From positions 174,607-238,606 of the forward strand of contig NZ_JALRNF010000001.1 in NCBI RefSeq assembly GCF_030272895.1: 64,000 bases of DNA, in the 5' to 3' direction. Shown here in pieces: positions 1 to 14,454 of this stretch (positions are counted from its first letter, which is position 1; each line of letters starts with the position of its first letter). The DNA comes from Pseudomonas sp. BGr12. Lineage in GTDB: Bacteria > Pseudomonadota > Gammaproteobacteria > Pseudomonadales > Pseudomonadaceae. The notes under the pieces were generated by a model. The model saw nothing but the letters and a program-made list of their open reading frames with translations, was not told where the DNA came from and searched no databases. The translations under genes were made by a program, and so were the position numbers.

Positions 1-405
1 CGGGCATCGCCGCGTCAGGCCGACTTCATGGTCGTCGCCGGCACCTGCTTCATCAAGATGGCGCCGATCATCCAGCGCCTGTACGAGCAGATGCTCGAGC
101 CCAAGTGGGTCATCTCCATGGGTTCGTGCGCCAACTCCGGTGGCATGTACGACATTTACTCGGTCGTTCAGGGGGTCGACAAGTTCCTCCCCGTGGATGT
201 CTACGTGCCTGGCTGCCCGCCTCGCCCTGAAGCCTTCCTGCAAGGCCTGATGCTGTTGCAGGAGTCGATTGGCCAGGAGCGTCGTCCTCTTTCCTGGGTT
301 GTCGGCGATCAAGGCATTTACCGTGCCGAGATGCCGTCGCAGAAAGAGCAACGCCGTGAACAGCGCATCCAGGTCACCAACCTGCGCAGCCCCGACGAAG
401 TCTGA
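1..405 (+). CDS. nuoB: NADH-quinone oxidoreductase subunit B (5' end outside window)
   Basis: Peripheral-arm subunit of complex I that carries the terminal [4Fe-4S] cluster N2, next to the quinone site. The frame is open from base 1 (residues RASPRQADF) before the first in-window ATG at base 28, so the true start lies upstream and about 90 residues are missing. Visible family hallmarks are [20 protein letters not shown] and the cysteine motif [10 protein letters not shown], which closely resemble E. coli NuoB. The two adjacent N-terminal cluster cysteines are outside the window. It is the first visible gene of the nuo operon; nuoA is presumably just upstream. Confidence 0.97.
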   Translation, partial: RASPRQADFMVVAGTCFIKMAPIIQRLYEQMLEPKWVISMGSCANSGGMYDIYSVVQGVDKFLPVDVYVPGCPPRPEAFLQGLMLLQESIGQERRPLSWVVGDQGIYRAEMPSQKEQRREQRIQVTNLRSPDEV

Positions 406-417
406 TCCAGCTATCTG

Positions 418-442
418 CTGCCTGCGCATGCGCGACAGGCAG
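418..442 (+). other. Hairpin between nuoB and nuoCD
   Basis: CTGCCTG (418-424) and CAGGCAG (436-442) form a 7-bp stem around an 11-base loop that itself contains the palindrome GCGCATGCGC. There is no T-run, so it is more likely an RNA processing or stability element inside the operon transcript than a terminator. Its role is inferred only from position. Confidence 0.4.
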
Positions 443-465
443 CCTGGCTTCATTCTCTACGTTGA

Positions 466-2265
<1,800 letters not shown>

Positions 2266-2267
2266 GC

Positions 2268-2765
2268 ATGAACAGCACGCTTATCCAGACTGACCGTTTC
2301 GTCCTGAGCGAAACCGAGCGCTCGGCCATCGAGCACGAAATGCATCACTACGAGGACCCGCGCGCGGCGTCCATCGAAGCCCTGAAGATCGTCCAGAAGG
2401 AACGTGGCTGGGTGCCGGACGGCGCCATCTATGCCATCGGCGAAGTGCTCGGCATTCCTGCCAGCGATGTCGAAGGCGTGGCTACCTTCTATAGTCAGAT
2501 CTTCCGTCAGCCGGTCGGCCGGCACATCATCCGCGTCTGCGACAGCATGGTCTGCTACATCGGCGGCCACGAGTCCGTGGTCAGCCAGATCCAGAGCGAG
2601 CTGGGCATCGGCCTGGGCCAGACCACCGCCGACGGCCGCTTCACCCTGCTGCCGGTGTGCTGCCTGGGCAACTGCGACAAGGCCCCGGCGCTGATGATCG
2701 ACGACGACACCTTTGGCGACGTCCAGCCTGCTGGCGTTTCCAAGCTGCTGGAGGGTTACGTATGA
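2268..2765 (+). CDS. nuoE: NADH-quinone oxidoreductase subunit E
   Basis: The 24-kDa flavoprotein-associated subunit (165 residues) that binds the [2Fe-2S] cluster N1a in the NADH dehydrogenase module. The four ligands are visible as [12 protein letters not shown] (C-x4-C) and [10 protein letters not shown] (C-x3-C), separated by the usual spacing. An N-terminal helical region precedes the thioredoxin-like domain. The start follows the nuoCD stop by 2 bp, and its own stop overlaps the nuoF start (ATGA), indicating translational coupling. Confidence 0.98.
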   Translation: MNSTLIQTDRFVLSETERSAIEHEMHHYEDPRAASIEALKIVQKERGWVPDGAIYAIGEVLGIPASDVEGVATFYSQIFRQPVGRHIIRVCDSMVCYIGGHESVVSQIQSELGIGLGQTTADGRFTLLPVCCLGNCDKAPALMIDDDTFGDVQPAGVSKLLEGYV

Positions 2766-4129
2766 CCATCACTTCCTTCGGCCCGGCCAACCGCATCGCC
2801 CGTTCGGCCGAAACGCACCCGCTGACCTGGCGCCTGCGTGACGACGGCGAGCCGGTGTGGATCGACGAGTACCAGGCCAAGGACGGCTATGCCGCCGCCC
2901 GCAAGGCCCTGGCACAGATGTCCCAGGACGATATCGTCCAGACCGTGAAAGATTCCGGCCTCAAGGGCCGTGGCGGTGCGGGCTTCCCCACCGGCGTCAA
3001 ATGGGGCCTGATGCCCAAAGACGAATCCATGAACATCCGCTACCTGCTGTGCAACGCGGACGAAATGGAGCCCAACACCTGGAAGGACCGCATGCTGATG
3101 GAGCAACAGCCCCATCTGCTGGTCGAAGGCATGCTGATCAGCGCCCGCGCGCTGAAGGCCTACCGCGGCTACATCTTCCTGCGTGGCGAATACACTACCG
3201 CAGCACGCAACCTCAACCGCGCCATCGATGAAGCCAAGGCCGCGGGCCTGCTGGGCAAAAACATTCTGGGCAGCGGTTTTGACTTCGAGCTGTTCGTGCA
3301 CACCGGCGCCGGGCGTTACATCTGCGGTGAAGAAACCGCACTGATCAACTCCCTCGAAGGCCGCCGCGCCAACCCGCGCTCCAAGCCGCCCTTCCCTGCC
3401 GCCGTTGGCGTCTGGGGCAAGCCGACCTGCGTGAACAACGTCGAGACCCTGTGCAACGTGCCGGCCATCGTCGGCAACGGCATCGACTGGTACAAGTCGC
3501 TGGCCCGCGAAGGCTCCGAAGACCACGGCACCAAGCTGATGGGCTTCTCCGGCAAGGTCAAGAACCCGGGCCTGTGGGAGCTGCCGTTCGGCGTTACCGC
3601 CCGCGAGCTGTTCGAAGACTACGCCGGCGGCATGCGCGACGGCTACAAGCTCAAGTGCTGGCAGCCTGGCGGCGCCGGTACCGGCTTCCTGCTGCCCGAG
3701 CACCTGGATGCACAGATGTACGCCGGCGGCATCGCCAAGGTCGGTACCCGGATGGGTACCGGCCTGGCCATGGCGGTCGACGACAGCATCAACATGGTCT
3801 CGCTGCTGCGCAACATGGAAGAGTTCTTCGCCCGCGAATCCTGCGGCTGGTGCACCCCATGCCGCGACGGCCTGCCGTGGAGCGTGAAGATGCTGCGCGC
3901 CCTGGAGAAGGGTCAAGGCAAGGCGGAAGACATCGAGACCCTGCTGGGCCTGGTCAACTTCCTCGGCCCTGGCCGCACCTTCTGCGCCCACGCACCGGGC
4001 GCCGTCGAGCCGCTGGGCAGTGCCATCAAGTATTTCCGTCCGGAGTTCGAGGCCGGCGTCGCACCTGTAGCACCAGGCAGCGAAGCCCTGCGCCCGAACC
4101 TGGCCAAGCCGATCGTCGTCGGCGCATAA
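2762..4129 (+). CDS. nuoF: NADH-quinone oxidoreductase subunit F
   Basis: The 51-kDa subunit that binds NADH, FMN and the [4Fe-4S] cluster N3. The ATG at 2762 ([11 protein letters not shown]) overlaps the nuoE stop by 4 bp and gives 455 residues, the usual family length; the longer open frame starting at 2657 lies inside nuoE and is rejected. Motifs: the glycine-rich FMN/NADH region [32 protein letters not shown], and the N3 ligands [10 protein letters not shown] with a distal CAHAPG. Confidence 0.98.
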   Translation: MTITSFGPANRIARSAETHPLTWRLRDDGEPVWIDEYQAKDGYAAARKALAQMSQDDIVQTVKDSGLKGRGGAGFPTGVKWGLMPKDESMNIRYLLCNADEMEPNTWKDRMLMEQQPHLLVEGMLISARALKAYRGYIFLRGEYTTAARNLNRAIDEAKAAGLLGKNILGSGFDFELFVHTGAGRYICGEETALINSLEGRRANPRSKPPFPAAVGVWGKPTCVNNVETLCNVPAIVGNGIDWYKSLAREGSEDHGTKLMGFSGKVKNPGLWELPFGVTARELFEDYAGGMRDGYKLKCWQPGGAGTGFLLPEHLDAQMYAGGIAKVGTRMGTGLAMAVDDSINMVSLLRNMEEFFARESCGWCTPCRDGLPWSVKMLRALEKGQGKAEDIETLLGLVNFLGPGRTFCAHAPGAVEPLGSAIKYFRPEFEAGVAPVAPGSEALRPNLAKPIVVGA

Positions 4130-4260
4130 CAAATAGAACGCGGGCGGTCCGTGCCGCCCGCTGCCAAGGCGGCTCGCCAGGTACTCCCTGCGCGGGCCGC
4201 AGGCACACAGATTTCCATTAGCCACGCCCGCAGACGCGGGCCAACGAAGAACTTTGAACC
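4130..4260 (+). other. nuoF-nuoG spacer with hairpin
   Basis: A 131-bp gap, the longest within the operon. CGGGCGG (4141-4147) and CCGCCCG (4154-4160) form a perfect 7-bp stem with a 6-base loop. No T-run follows, so transcription probably continues into nuoG; the hairpin could adjust mRNA stability between the flavoprotein genes and nuoG. No coding potential is seen. Confidence 0.4.
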
Positions 4261-6975
4261 ATGGCCACTATCCACGTAGACGGCAAAGCGCTCGAAGTCA
4301 ACGGTGCAGACAACCTGTTACAGGCGTGTCTGTCGCTCGGCCTCGACATTCCCTATTTCTGCTGGCACCCGGCGCTCGGTAGCGTCGGTGCCTGCCGCCA
4401 GTGTGCGGTCAAGCAATACACCGACGAGAATGACACCCGTGGTCGTATCGTCATGTCGTGCATGACCCCGGCCTCCGATGGCACCTGGATTTCCATCGAC
4501 GACGAAGAGTCCAAGGCGTTCCGCGCCAGCGTCGTCGAATGGCTGATGACCAACCACCCGCACGACTGCCCGGTGTGCGAGGAAGGCGGTCACTGCCACC
4601 TGCAGGACATGACGGTAATGACCGGCCACAACGAGCGCCGCTACCGTTTCACCAAGCGTACCCACCAGAACCAGGAACTCGGCCCGTTCATCGCCCACGA
4701 GATGAACCGCTGCATCGCCTGCTACCGCTGCGTGCGCTACTACAAGGACTACGCCGGCGGCACTGACCTGGGCGTCTACGGTGCCCACGACAACGTCTAC
4801 TTCGGCCGCGTCGAAGACGGCGTGCTGGAAAGCGAGTTCTCCGGCAACCTCACCGAGGTCTGCCCGACCGGTGTGTTCACCGACAAGACCCATTCCGAGC
4901 GCTACAACCGCAAGTGGGACATGCAGTTCGCCCCGAGCATCTGCCATGGCTGCTCCAGCGGTTGCAACATCAGCCCGGGCGAGCGTTACGGCGAACTGCG
5001 CCGCATCGAGAACCGCTACAACGGCTCGGTCAACCAATACTTCCTGTGCGACCGTGGCCGTTTCGGCTATGGCTACGTCAACCGCGCAGACCGCCCACGC
5101 CAGCCACTGCTGGCCGACGGCACCAAGCTGAGCCTGGACGCGGCGCTGGACAAGGCCGCCGACATGCTGCGCGGTCGCAACATCGTCGGTATCGGTTCGC
5201 CACGCGCGAGCCTGGAAAGCAACTACGGCCTGCGCGAGCTGGTCGGTGCCGAGCACTTCTACTCGGGCATGGAAGCCGGTGAGCTGGAGCGCGTGCGCCT
5301 GGCCCTGCAGGTGCTGAACGACAGCCCGCTGCCGGTTCCAACCCTGCGCGAGATGGAAGACCACGACGCCGTGTTCGTCCTCGGCGAAGACCTGACCCAG
5401 ACCGCCGCCCGCGTCGCCCTGGCCCTGCGCCAGTCGGTCAAGGGCAAGGCCGAGGCCATGGCCGACGCCATGCGCGTCCAGCCGTGGCTGGATGCCGCAG
5501 TGAAGAACATCGGCCAGCACGCCCTGTACCCGCTGTTCATCGCCAGCCTGGCCGAGACCAAGCTCGACGACGTCGCCGAAGAGTGCGTACACGCAGCGCC
5601 GGATGACCTGGCCCGCATCGGTTTTGCCGTGGCCCACGCCATCGATCCGAGCGCCCCGGCCGTCGAAGGCCTGGACGCCGAAGCCCTGGCACTGGCCAAG
5701 CGCATCGCCGATGCCCTGGTCGCCGCCAACCGTCCGCTGGTGGTCGCCGGTACTTCGCTGGGCTCCAAGGCCCTGATCGAAGCCGCCGCCAACATCGCCA
5801 AGGCCCTGAAGCTGCGCGCCAAGAACGGCTCCCTGAGCCTGGTGGTGCCTGAGGCCAACAGCCTGGGCCTGGCCATGCTCGGTGGCGAGTCGGTCGACGC
5901 CGCCCTGGACGCTGTAATCTCCGGCAAGGCCGACGCCATCGTCGTCCTCGAAAACGACCTGTACAGCCGCGTCTCGGCCGCCAAGGTCGACGCTGCCCTG
6001 GCCGCTGCCAAGGTGGTCATCGTTGCCGACCACCAGAAGACCGCCACCACCGACCGCGCCCAGCTGGTGCTGCCGGCGGCGAGCTTCGCCGAAGGCGACG
6101 GCACCCTGGTCAGCCAGGAAGGCCGTGCCCAGCGTTTCTTCCAGGTGTTCGATCCGACCTACCTGGACAGCAGCATCCTGGTCCACGAAGGCTGGCGCTG
6201 GATGCACGCCCTGCGTGCCACCCTGCTCAACAAGCCGGTGGACTGGACCCAGCTGGACCACGTCACCAGCGCCTGCGCCTCGGCCGCGCCGCAACTGACC
6301 GGCATCGTCAATGCCGCGCCAAGCGCTGCGTTCCGCATCAAGGGCATGAAGATGGCCCGCGAGCCGCTGCGCTACTCCGGTCGTACCGCCATGCGCGCCA
6401 ACATCAGCGTGCACGAGCCGCGTACCCCGCAAGACAAGGACACCCCGTTCGCCTTCTCCATGGAAGGTTACTCGGGCTCCGCCGAACCGCGCTCGCAGGT
6501 GCCGTTCGCCTGGTCGCCGGGCTGGAACTCGCCGCAGGCCTGGAACAAGTTCCAGGACGAAGTCGGTGGCAGCCTGCGCGCCGGTGACCCGGGTACCCGC
6601 CTGATCGAATCCGAGGGCGACAAGCTCAAGTGGTTCGCCGCCATTCCGGGCGCTTTCGCCCCGGCCCGTGGCACCTGGCAGGCCGTGCCGTTCTACCACC
6701 TGTTCGGCAGCGAAGAGAACTCCTCACGCGCAGCACCGGTGCAGGAACGCATCCCGCAAGCCTACGTCGGCCTGGCCAAGTCCGAAGCCGACCGCCTGGG
6801 TGTCAACGACGGTGCACTGCTCAGCCTGAACGTGGCAGGTGTGACCCTGCGTCTGCCGCTGCGCATCAATGAAGAACTGGGCGCAGGCCTGGTTGCCCTG
6901 CCGAAAGGCCTGGCCGGTATCCCGCCAGCCATCTTCGGTGCATCCGTCGAAGGCCTGCAGGAGGCAGCACAATGA
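4261..6975 (+). CDS. nuoG: NADH-quinone oxidoreductase subunit G
   Basis: The 904-residue iron-sulfur subunit of the peripheral arm, about the length of E. coli NuoG. The N-terminal ferredoxin domain has N1b ligands at about C34, C45, C48 and C67. [14 protein letters not shown] is the N5 site with its histidine ligand, and CIACYRCVR plus CPTG make N4. [11 protein letters not shown] followed by a distant FLCDRG supplies the extra N7 cluster ligands found in only some bacteria. The C-terminal two thirds is a molybdopterin-oxidoreductase-like domain without enzymatic role in complex I. The stop overlaps the nuoH start. Confidence 0.98.
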   Translation: MATIHVDGKALEVNGADNLLQACLSLGLDIPYFCWHPALGSVGACRQCAVKQYTDENDTRGRIVMSCMTPASDGTWISIDDEESKAFRASVVEWLMTNHPHDCPVCEEGGHCHLQDMTVMTGHNERRYRFTKRTHQNQELGPFIAHEMNRCIACYRCVRYYKDYAGGTDLGVYGAHDNVYFGRVEDGVLESEFSGNLTEVCPTGVFTDKTHSERYNRKWDMQFAPSICHGCSSGCNISPGERYGELRRIENRYNGSVNQYFLCDRGRFGYGYVNRADRPRQPLLADGTKLSLDAALDKAADMLRGRNIVGIGSPRASLESNYGLRELVGAEHFYSGMEAGELERVRLALQVLNDSPLPVPTLREMEDHDAVFVLGEDLTQTAARVALALRQSVKGKAEAMADAMRVQPWLDAAVKNIGQHALYPLFIASLAETKLDDVAEECVHAAPDDLARIGFAVAHAIDPSAPAVEGLDAEALALAKRIADALVAANRPLVVAGTSLGSKALIEAAANIAKALKLRAKNGSLSLVVPEANSLGLAMLGGESVDAALDAVISGKADAIVVLENDLYSRVSAAKVDAALAAAKVVIVADHQKTATTDRAQLVLPAASFAEGDGTLVSQEGRAQRFFQVFDPTYLDSSILVHEGWRWMHALRATLLNKPVDWTQLDHVTSACASAAPQLTGIVNAAPSAAFRIKGMKMAREPLRYSGRTAMRANISVHEPRTPQDKDTPFAFSMEGYSGSAEPRSQVPFAWSPGWNSPQAWNKFQDEVGGSLRAGDPGTRLIESEGDKLKWFAAIPGAFAPARGTWQAVPFYHLFGSEENSSRAAPVQERIPQAYVGLAKSEADRLGVNDGALLSLNVAGVTLRLPLRINEELGAGLVALPKGLAGIPPAIFGASVEGLQEAAQ

Positions 6976-7979
6976 CCTGGTTCACCCCCGAAGTGATCGA
7001 TGTGATCATCGCTGTCGTCAAGGCCATCGTGGTCCTGCTGGCGGTGGTGGTCTGCGGCGCGCTGCTCAGCTTCGTCGAGCGGCGCCTGCTGGGCTGGTGG
7101 CAGGACCGTTACGGTCCGAACCGCGTCGGCCCGTTCGGCATGTTCCAGATCGCTGCCGACATGCTGAAGATGTTCTTCAAGGAAGACTGGAACCCGCCCT
7201 TCGTCGACAAGATGATCTTCACCCTGGCGCCGGTCGTGGCCATGAGTGCCTTGCTGATCGCCTTCGTGATCATCCCGATCACCCCGACCTGGGGCGTGGC
7301 GGACCTGAACATCGGCCTGCTGTTCTTCTTCGCCATGGCCGGTCTGTCGGTCTATGCCGTGCTCTTCGCCGGCTGGTCGTCGAACAACAAGTACGCCCTG
7401 CTCGGCAGCCTGCGGGCCTCGGCCCAGACCGTGTCGTACGAAGTGTTCATGGGCCTGGCGCTGATGGGTATCGTTGCCCAGGTCGGCTCGTTCAACATGC
7501 GCGACATCGTCGACTACCAGGCGCAGAACCTGTGGTTCATCATTCCGCAGTTCTTCGGCTTCTGCACCTTCTTCATTGCTGGCGTGGCCGTGACTCACCG
7601 TCACCCCTTCGACCAGCCGGAAGCGGAACAGGAACTGGCCGACGGTTACCACATTGAATACGCCGGCATGAAATGGGGCATGTTCTTCGTCGGTGAGTAC
7701 ATCGGCATCATCCTGGTCTCGGCGCTGCTGGTGACCCTGTTCTTCGGTGGCTGGCACGGCCCGTTCGGCATCCTGCCGCAGATCCCGTTCATTTGGTTCG
7801 CCCTGAAAACCGCGTTCTTCATCATGCTGTTCATCCTGCTGCGCGCCTCGATCCCGCGCCCGCGCTATGACCAGGTGATGGACTTCAGCTGGAAGTTCTG
7901 CCTGCCGCTGACCCTGATCAATTTGCTGGTGACCGCTGCGCTCGTGCTCTACAACGCGCCAGCTGTTGCGGCCCAGTGA
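6972..7979 (+). CDS. nuoH: NADH-quinone oxidoreductase subunit H
   Basis: Inner-membrane subunit (335 residues, about eight transmembrane helices) joining the peripheral and membrane arms and forming the quinone entry. Conserved loop motifs are [21 protein letters not shown] near the N-terminus and [22 protein letters not shown] mid-protein, an acidic loop important for coupling. Its ATG overlaps the nuoG stop (ATGA). Confidence 0.98.
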   Translation: MTWFTPEVIDVIIAVVKAIVVLLAVVVCGALLSFVERRLLGWWQDRYGPNRVGPFGMFQIAADMLKMFFKEDWNPPFVDKMIFTLAPVVAMSALLIAFVIIPITPTWGVADLNIGLLFFFAMAGLSVYAVLFAGWSSNNKYALLGSLRASAQTVSYEVFMGLALMGIVAQVGSFNMRDIVDYQAQNLWFIIPQFFGFCTFFIAGVAVTHRHPFDQPEAEQELADGYHIEYAGMKWGMFFVGEYIGIILVSALLVTLFFGGWHGPFGILPQIPFIWFALKTAFFIMLFILLRASIPRPRYDQVMDFSWKFCLPLTLINLLVTAALVLYNAPAVAAQ

Positions 7980-7990
7980 GGATTTGACCC

Positions 7991-8539
7991 ATGTTCAAGT
8001 ATATTGGCGACATCGTTAAGGGCACCGGCACCCAGCTGCGCAGCCTGGTGATGGTGTTCTCTCACGGTTTTCGCAAACGTGACACCCTGCAGTACCCGGA
8101 AGAGCCGGTCTACCTGCCGCCACGCTACCGTGGCCGCATCGTCCTGACCCGCGACCCGGATGGCGAAGAGCGCTGCGTAGCGTGCAACCTGTGTGCCGTG
8201 GCCTGCCCGGTCGGTTGCATCTCGCTGCAGAAAGCCGAGACAGAAGACGGTCGTTGGTACCCGGAGTTCTTCCGCATCAACTTCTCCCGTTGCATTTTCT
8301 GCGGCCTCTGCGAGGAAGCCTGCCCGACCACCGCGATCCAGCTGACGCCGGATTTCGAAATGGCCGAGTTCAAACGTCAGGATCTGGTGTACGAGAAAGA
8401 AGATCTGCTGATCTCCGGCCCCGGCAAGAACCCTGACTACAACTTCTACCGTGTTGCAGGTATGGCCGTTGCCGGCAAGCCGAAAGGCGCCGCGCAGAAC
8501 GAAGCCGAGCCGATCAACGTGAAGAGCTTGCTCCCTTAA
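7991..8539 (+). CDS. nuoI: NADH-quinone oxidoreductase subunit I
   Basis: A 182-residue ferredoxin-like subunit that carries [4Fe-4S] clusters N6a and N6b, passing electrons towards N2 in NuoB. The two motifs [15 protein letters not shown] and [15 protein letters not shown] each have the C-x2-C-x2-C-x3-C pattern. The N-terminal amphipathic stretch anchors it to the membrane arm. It lies 11 bp after nuoH. Confidence 0.98.
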   Translation: MFKYIGDIVKGTGTQLRSLVMVFSHGFRKRDTLQYPEEPVYLPPRYRGRIVLTRDPDGEERCVACNLCAVACPVGCISLQKAETEDGRWYPEFFRINFSRCIFCGLCEEACPTTAIQLTPDFEMAEFKRQDLVYEKEDLLISGPGKNPDYNFYRVAGMAVAGKPKGAAQNEAEPINVKSLLP

Positions 8540-8548
8540 GGAAGAAAG

Positions 8549-9049
8549 ATGGAATTCGCTTTCTATTTCGCATCCGGTGTCGCTGTGGTGTCCACCCTTC
8601 GGGTGATCACTAACACCAACCCCGTGCACGCCCTGCTCTACCTGATCATTTCGCTGATCTCCGTGGCGATGACCTTCTTCGCCCTCGGCGCTCCGTTCGC
8701 CGGTGTCCTGGAAGTGATCGCCTACGCTGGCGCCATCATGGTGCTGTTCGTCTTCGTGGTGATGATGCTCAACCTGGGGCCGGCCTCGGTCGCCCAGGAG
8801 CGTGGCTGGCTCAAGCCGGGCATCTGGCTGGGACCGGTGGTCCTGGCCGCACTGCTGCTGCTCGAACTGCTGTACGTCCTGTTCGGCAGCGAAAGCGGTG
8901 GCGGCATCGGCCACACCACGGTCGACGCCAAGGCAGTCGGCATCAGCCTGTATGGTCCTTACCTGCTGGTGGTGGAACTGGCCTCGATGCTGCTGCTCGC
9001 TGCAGCGGTGACGGCTTTCCACCTCGGCCGCAACGAGGCGAAGGAGTAA
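8549..9049 (+). CDS. nuoJ: NADH-quinone oxidoreductase subunit J
   Basis: Membrane subunit of 166 residues with five predicted transmembrane helices, next to NuoH and NuoK. The conserved helix 3 segment [22 protein letters not shown], which includes the pi-bulge region, is intact. A GGAAGAAAG ribosome-binding site precedes the ATG. It lies 9 bp after nuoI and 4 bp before nuoK. Confidence 0.97.
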   Translation: MEFAFYFASGVAVVSTLRVITNTNPVHALLYLIISLISVAMTFFALGAPFAGVLEVIAYAGAIMVLFVFVVMMLNLGPASVAQERGWLKPGIWLGPVVLAALLLLELLYVLFGSESGGGIGHTTVDAKAVGISLYGPYLLVVELASMLLLAAAVTAFHLGRNEAKE

Positions 9050-9053
9050 TCAC

Positions 9054-9358
9054 ATGCCTGCAATTCCTCTCGAGCACGGGCTGGCGGTCGCCGGCATCCT
9101 GTTCTGCCTCGGTCTGGTCGGCCTGATGGTGCGCCGCAACATTCTGTTCGTGTTGATGAGCCTGGAAATCATGATGAACGCCTCGGCACTGGCGTTCATC
9201 GTTGCCGGCAGCCGCTGGGCGCAGCCGGATGGACAGATCATGTTCATCCTGGTGATCAGCCTGGCAGCCGCCGAGGCCAGTATCGGCCTTGCGATCCTGC
9301 TGCAGCTGTATCGCCGCTTCCATACTCTCGACATCGATGCTGCCAGTGAGATGCGCGG

Positions 9359-9362
<4 letters not shown>
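9054..9362 (+). CDS. nuoK: NADH-quinone oxidoreductase subunit K
   Basis: A three-helix membrane subunit of 102 residues, homologous to MrpC of multisubunit cation antiporters. The conserved glutamates in transmembrane helices 2 and 3 are visible in [11 protein letters not shown] and [11 protein letters not shown] and belong to the proton path. The stop overlaps the nuoL start (ATGA). Confidence 0.97.
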
Positions 9363-11212
<1,850 letters not shown>

Positions 11213-11251
11213 TATGAACCTTGCGACTTTGCGAAAGGAATTGAGCCCGTC

Positions 11252-12784
11252 ATGATTTTGCCTTGGCTGATCCTGATCCCCTTCATCGGCGGCCTGCTGT
11301 GCTGGCTGGGTGAGCGCTTCGGCGCCACCCTGCCGCGCTGGATTGCGCTGCTGACCATGTCCCTGCTGCTTGGTATCGGCCTCTGGCTGTGGGCCAACGG
11401 CGACTACACCCTGGCCCCTGCCCCGGGCGCCGCGCCCGAGTGGGCGCTCGAATTCAAGGTTCAATGGATCGAGCGCTTCGGCATCAGCCTGCACCTGGCC
11501 CTGGACGGCCTGTCGCTGCTGATGATCCTGCTCACCGGCCTGCTCGGTGTGCTCTCGGTACTGTGCTCCTGGAAAGAGATCCAGCGTCACGTCGGCTTCT
11601 TCCACCTCAACCTGATGTGGATCCTGGGCGGCGTGGTCGGTGTGTTCCTGGCCCTGGACCTGTTCCTGTTCTTCTTCTTCTGGGAAATGATGCTGGTGCC
11701 GATGTATTTCCTCATCGCGCTCTGGGGTCACAGCTCCTCGGATGGCAAGAAGACCCGGATCTACGCCGCGACCAAGTTCTTCATCTTCACCCAGGCCAGC
11801 GGCCTGATCATGCTGGTGGCGATCCTCGGTCTGGTGCTGGTCAACTACGGCAACACCGGTGTGATCACCTTCGACTACACCCAGTTGCTCAAGGCTGAAC
11901 TGCCAGTCGGCACCGAATACGTGCTGATGCTCGGCTTCTTCATCGCCTTCGCGGTCAAGCTGCCGGTGGTACCGTTCCACTCCTGGCTGCCGGATGCCCA
12001 CGCCCAGGCACCGACCGCAGGTTCCGTGGACCTGGCCGGTATCTTGCTGAAGACGGCGGCCTACGGCCTGCTGCGTTTCGCCCTGCCGCTGTTCCCGAAC
12101 GCGTCGGCAGAGTTCGCGCCCATCGCCATGACCCTGGGCCTGATCGGTATCTTCTACGGTGCCTTCCTGGCTTTCGCCCAGACCGACATCAAGCGCCTGG
12201 TCGCCTTCTCCAGCGTTTCGCACATGGGCTTCGTGCTGATCGGCATCTACTCCGGCAGCCAGCAAGCCCTGCAAGGCGCGGTGATCCAGATGCTGGCCCA
12301 CGGCCTGTCGGCGGCGGCACTCTTTATCCTCGCCGGCCAGCTGTACGAGCGCCTGCACACCCGTGACATGCGTCAGATGGGTGGCCTGTGGCACCGTATC
12401 GCCTACCTGCCGGCCATCAGCCTGTTCTTCGCTGCAGCGTCCCTGGGCCTGCCGGGCACCGGCAACTTCGTCGGCGAGTTCCTGATCCTGATCGGTGCCT
12501 TCGTCGCCTCGCCATGGGTCACCGTGATCGCTACCAGCGGCCTGGTGTTCGGTTCGGTCTATTCGCTGATCATGATTCACCGTGCCTACTTCGGCCCGGC
12601 GAAATCCGAGGAAGTCCTGGCCGGCATGGATACCCGCGAAATGATCATGGTGCTGGGCCTGGCTGGCCTGCTGATCCTGCTGGGCGTCTACCCGCAGCCG
12701 TTCCTGGACACTTCTGCTGCCACCATGAGCGGTGTGCAGCAGTGGTTCGGCTCTGCTTTCACTCAACTCGCTTCGGCCCGGTAA
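11252..12784 (+). CDS. nuoM: NADH-quinone oxidoreductase subunit M
   Basis: Central antiporter-like proton pump, 510 residues and about 14 transmembrane helices. The helix-5 glutamate is in [19 protein letters not shown], the helix-7 lysine in [21 protein letters not shown], and the quinone-oxidoreductase motif [17 protein letters not shown] follows. It starts 39 bp after nuoL behind a GAAAGGAA ribosome-binding site. Confidence 0.98.
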   Translation: MILPWLILIPFIGGLLCWLGERFGATLPRWIALLTMSLLLGIGLWLWANGDYTLAPAPGAAPEWALEFKVQWIERFGISLHLALDGLSLLMILLTGLLGVLSVLCSWKEIQRHVGFFHLNLMWILGGVVGVFLALDLFLFFFFWEMMLVPMYFLIALWGHSSSDGKKTRIYAATKFFIFTQASGLIMLVAILGLVLVNYGNTGVITFDYTQLLKAELPVGTEYVLMLGFFIAFAVKLPVVPFHSWLPDAHAQAPTAGSVDLAGILLKTAAYGLLRFALPLFPNASAEFAPIAMTLGLIGIFYGAFLAFAQTDIKRLVAFSSVSHMGFVLIGIYSGSQQALQGAVIQMLAHGLSAAALFILAGQLYERLHTRDMRQMGGLWHRIAYLPAISLFFAAASLGLPGTGNFVGEFLILIGAFVASPWVTVIATSGLVFGSVYSLIMIHRAYFGPAKSEEVLAGMDTREMIMVLGLAGLLILLGVYPQPFLDTSAATMSGVQQWFGSAFTQLASAR

Positions 12785-12791
12785 GAGCGCT

Positions 12792-14261
12792 ATGGACCTG
12801 ACGATTCAACACTTTATCGCGCTTGCGCCACTGCTGATCACCACCATCACCGTTGTCGTGGTGATGCTGGCGATCGCCTGGCGCCGCAACCACTCGCAAA
12901 CCTTCCTGCTCTCGACCGTGGGCCTGAACCTGGCCCTGCTGTCGATCCTGCCGGTACTCAAGATCGTTCCTCTGGCGGTCACCCCGCTGCTGACCATCGA
13001 CAAGTTCGCCTGCCTGTACATGGCGCTGATCCTGGTCGCCACCCTGGCCTGCGTCACCCTCGCCCACGCCTACCTGGGTGATGGCGGCAAAGGCTACCCG
13101 GGCAACCGCGAAGAGCTGTACCTGCTGATCCTCATGGCTGCCCTGGGTGGCCTGGTACTGGTCAGCGCGCAGCACCTGGCGGGCCTGTTCATCGGCCTGG
13201 AACTGCTCTCGGTGCCGGTCTACGGCCTGGTTGCGTACGCCTTCTTCAACAAGCGTTCGCTGGAAGCCGGCATCAAGTACATGGTGCTGTCGGCCGCCGG
13301 TTCCGCCTTCCTGCTGTTCGGTATGGCCCTGCTGTACGCCGACGCCGGCAGCCTGAGCTTCGACGGTATCGGCAAGGCCCTGGCGGCCACCAGCATGCCA
13401 AGCCTGCTGGCGCAACTGGGCCTGGGCATGATGCTGGTCGGCCTGGCCTTCAAACTGTCGCTGGTGCCGTTCCACCTGTGGACCCCGGACGTGTACGAAG
13501 GTGCTCCGGCGCCGGTCGCCGCCTTCCTGGCCACCGCCAGCAAGGTCGCGGTGTTCGCCGTCGTCGTGCGCCTGTTCATGCTCTCCCCTGCTGCCAGCAG
13601 CGGCGTGCTGACCACTGTACTGTCGGTGATCGCGGTTGCCTCGATCCTCATCGGTAACCTGCTGGCCCTGACCCAGAGCAACCTCAAGCGTCTGCTCGGT
13701 TACTCGTCGATCGCCCACTTCGGCTACCTGCTGATCGCCCTGGTGGCGAGCAAGGGCCTGGCCGTGGAAGCCATCGGTGTGTACCTGGTCACCTACGTGA
13801 TCACCAGCCTCGGCGCCTTCGGTGTCATCACCCTGATGTCCTCGCCTTACAGCGGCCGTGACGCTGACGCCCTGTACGAGTACCGCGGCCTGTTCTGGCG
13901 CCGTCCGTACCTGACCGCAGTGCTGACCGTGATGATGCTGTCGCTGGCCGGTATCCCGCTGACCGCAGGCTTTATCGGCAAGTTCTACATCATCGCCACC
14001 GGCGTCGAGTCGCAGCTGTGGTGGCTGGTGGGTGCCCTGGTGATCGGTAGTGCCATCGGCGTGTTCTACTACCTGCGCGTCATGGTCACCCTGTTCCTGA
14101 TCGAGCCGAACCTGCGTCGTCACGATGCCCCGCTGAACTGGGAACAGCGCACCGGTGGCGTGATGCTGCTGGCCATCGCCATCCTCGCCTTCGTCCTGGG
14201 TGTGTACCCGCAGCCGTTGCTGGACATGGTCCAGCACGCAGGCCTGCAACTGATCGGTTGA
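12792..14261 (+). CDS. nuoN: NADH-quinone oxidoreductase subunit N
   Basis: Third antiporter-like proton pump, 489 residues from the ATG at 12792 ([15 protein letters not shown]). An in-frame start at 12732 would overlap nuoM by over 50 bp and add a non-membrane leader, so it is rejected. Conserved segments are [38 protein letters not shown] and [19 protein letters not shown]. It is the last gene of the operon, closed by the terminator at 14281. Confidence 0.98.
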   Translation: MDLTIQHFIALAPLLITTITVVVVMLAIAWRRNHSQTFLLSTVGLNLALLSILPVLKIVPLAVTPLLTIDKFACLYMALILVATLACVTLAHAYLGDGGKGYPGNREELYLLILMAALGGLVLVSAQHLAGLFIGLELLSVPVYGLVAYAFFNKRSLEAGIKYMVLSAAGSAFLLFGMALLYADAGSLSFDGIGKALAATSMPSLLAQLGLGMMLVGLAFKLSLVPFHLWTPDVYEGAPAPVAAFLATASKVAVFAVVVRLFMLSPAASSGVLTTVLSVIAVASILIGNLLALTQSNLKRLLGYSSIAHFGYLLIALVASKGLAVEAIGVYLVTYVITSLGAFGVITLMSSPYSGRDADALYEYRGLFWRRPYLTAVLTVMMLSLAGIPLTAGFIGKFYIIATGVESQLWWLVGALVIGSAIGVFYYLRVMVTLFLIEPNLRRHDAPLNWEQRTGGVMLLAIAILAFVLGVYPQPLLDMVQHAGLQLIG

Positions 14262-14280
14262 TCGATCGTGTAATGACAGA

Positions 14281-14309
14281 CACCCCGCCTCGGCGGGGTG
14301 TTTTGTTTT
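14281..14309 (+). terminator. Rho-independent terminator of the nuo operon
   Basis: CACCCCGCC and GGCGGGGTG form a perfect 9-bp stem with a two-base TC spacer (in practice a 4-6 base loop after fraying), followed directly by TTTTGTTTT. Located 20 bp after the nuoN stop. Confidence 0.93.
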
Positions 14310-14349
14310 CGGCCGACACATCAATATCGCGGCGCAAACCCGCCCCACC

Positions 14350-14374
14350 GTAGGAGCGGGCTTGCCCCGCGATA
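14350..14374 (+). repeat. Single REP sequence (type 1)
   Basis: A lone copy of the imperfect palindrome around GGAGCGGGCTTGCCCCGCGA. The same core occurs as inverted pairs at 19038-19100 and 47310-47376. It matches the known intergenic REP class of P. putida-group genomes. Confidence 0.85.
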
Positions 14375-14454
14375 AACCCAGTACAGATCCATGACTGTGC
14401 TTCGTCTGAGAGTTGTGACGTCTGATTCCCGCTCTCAGTCCCGGAACCCCCTCG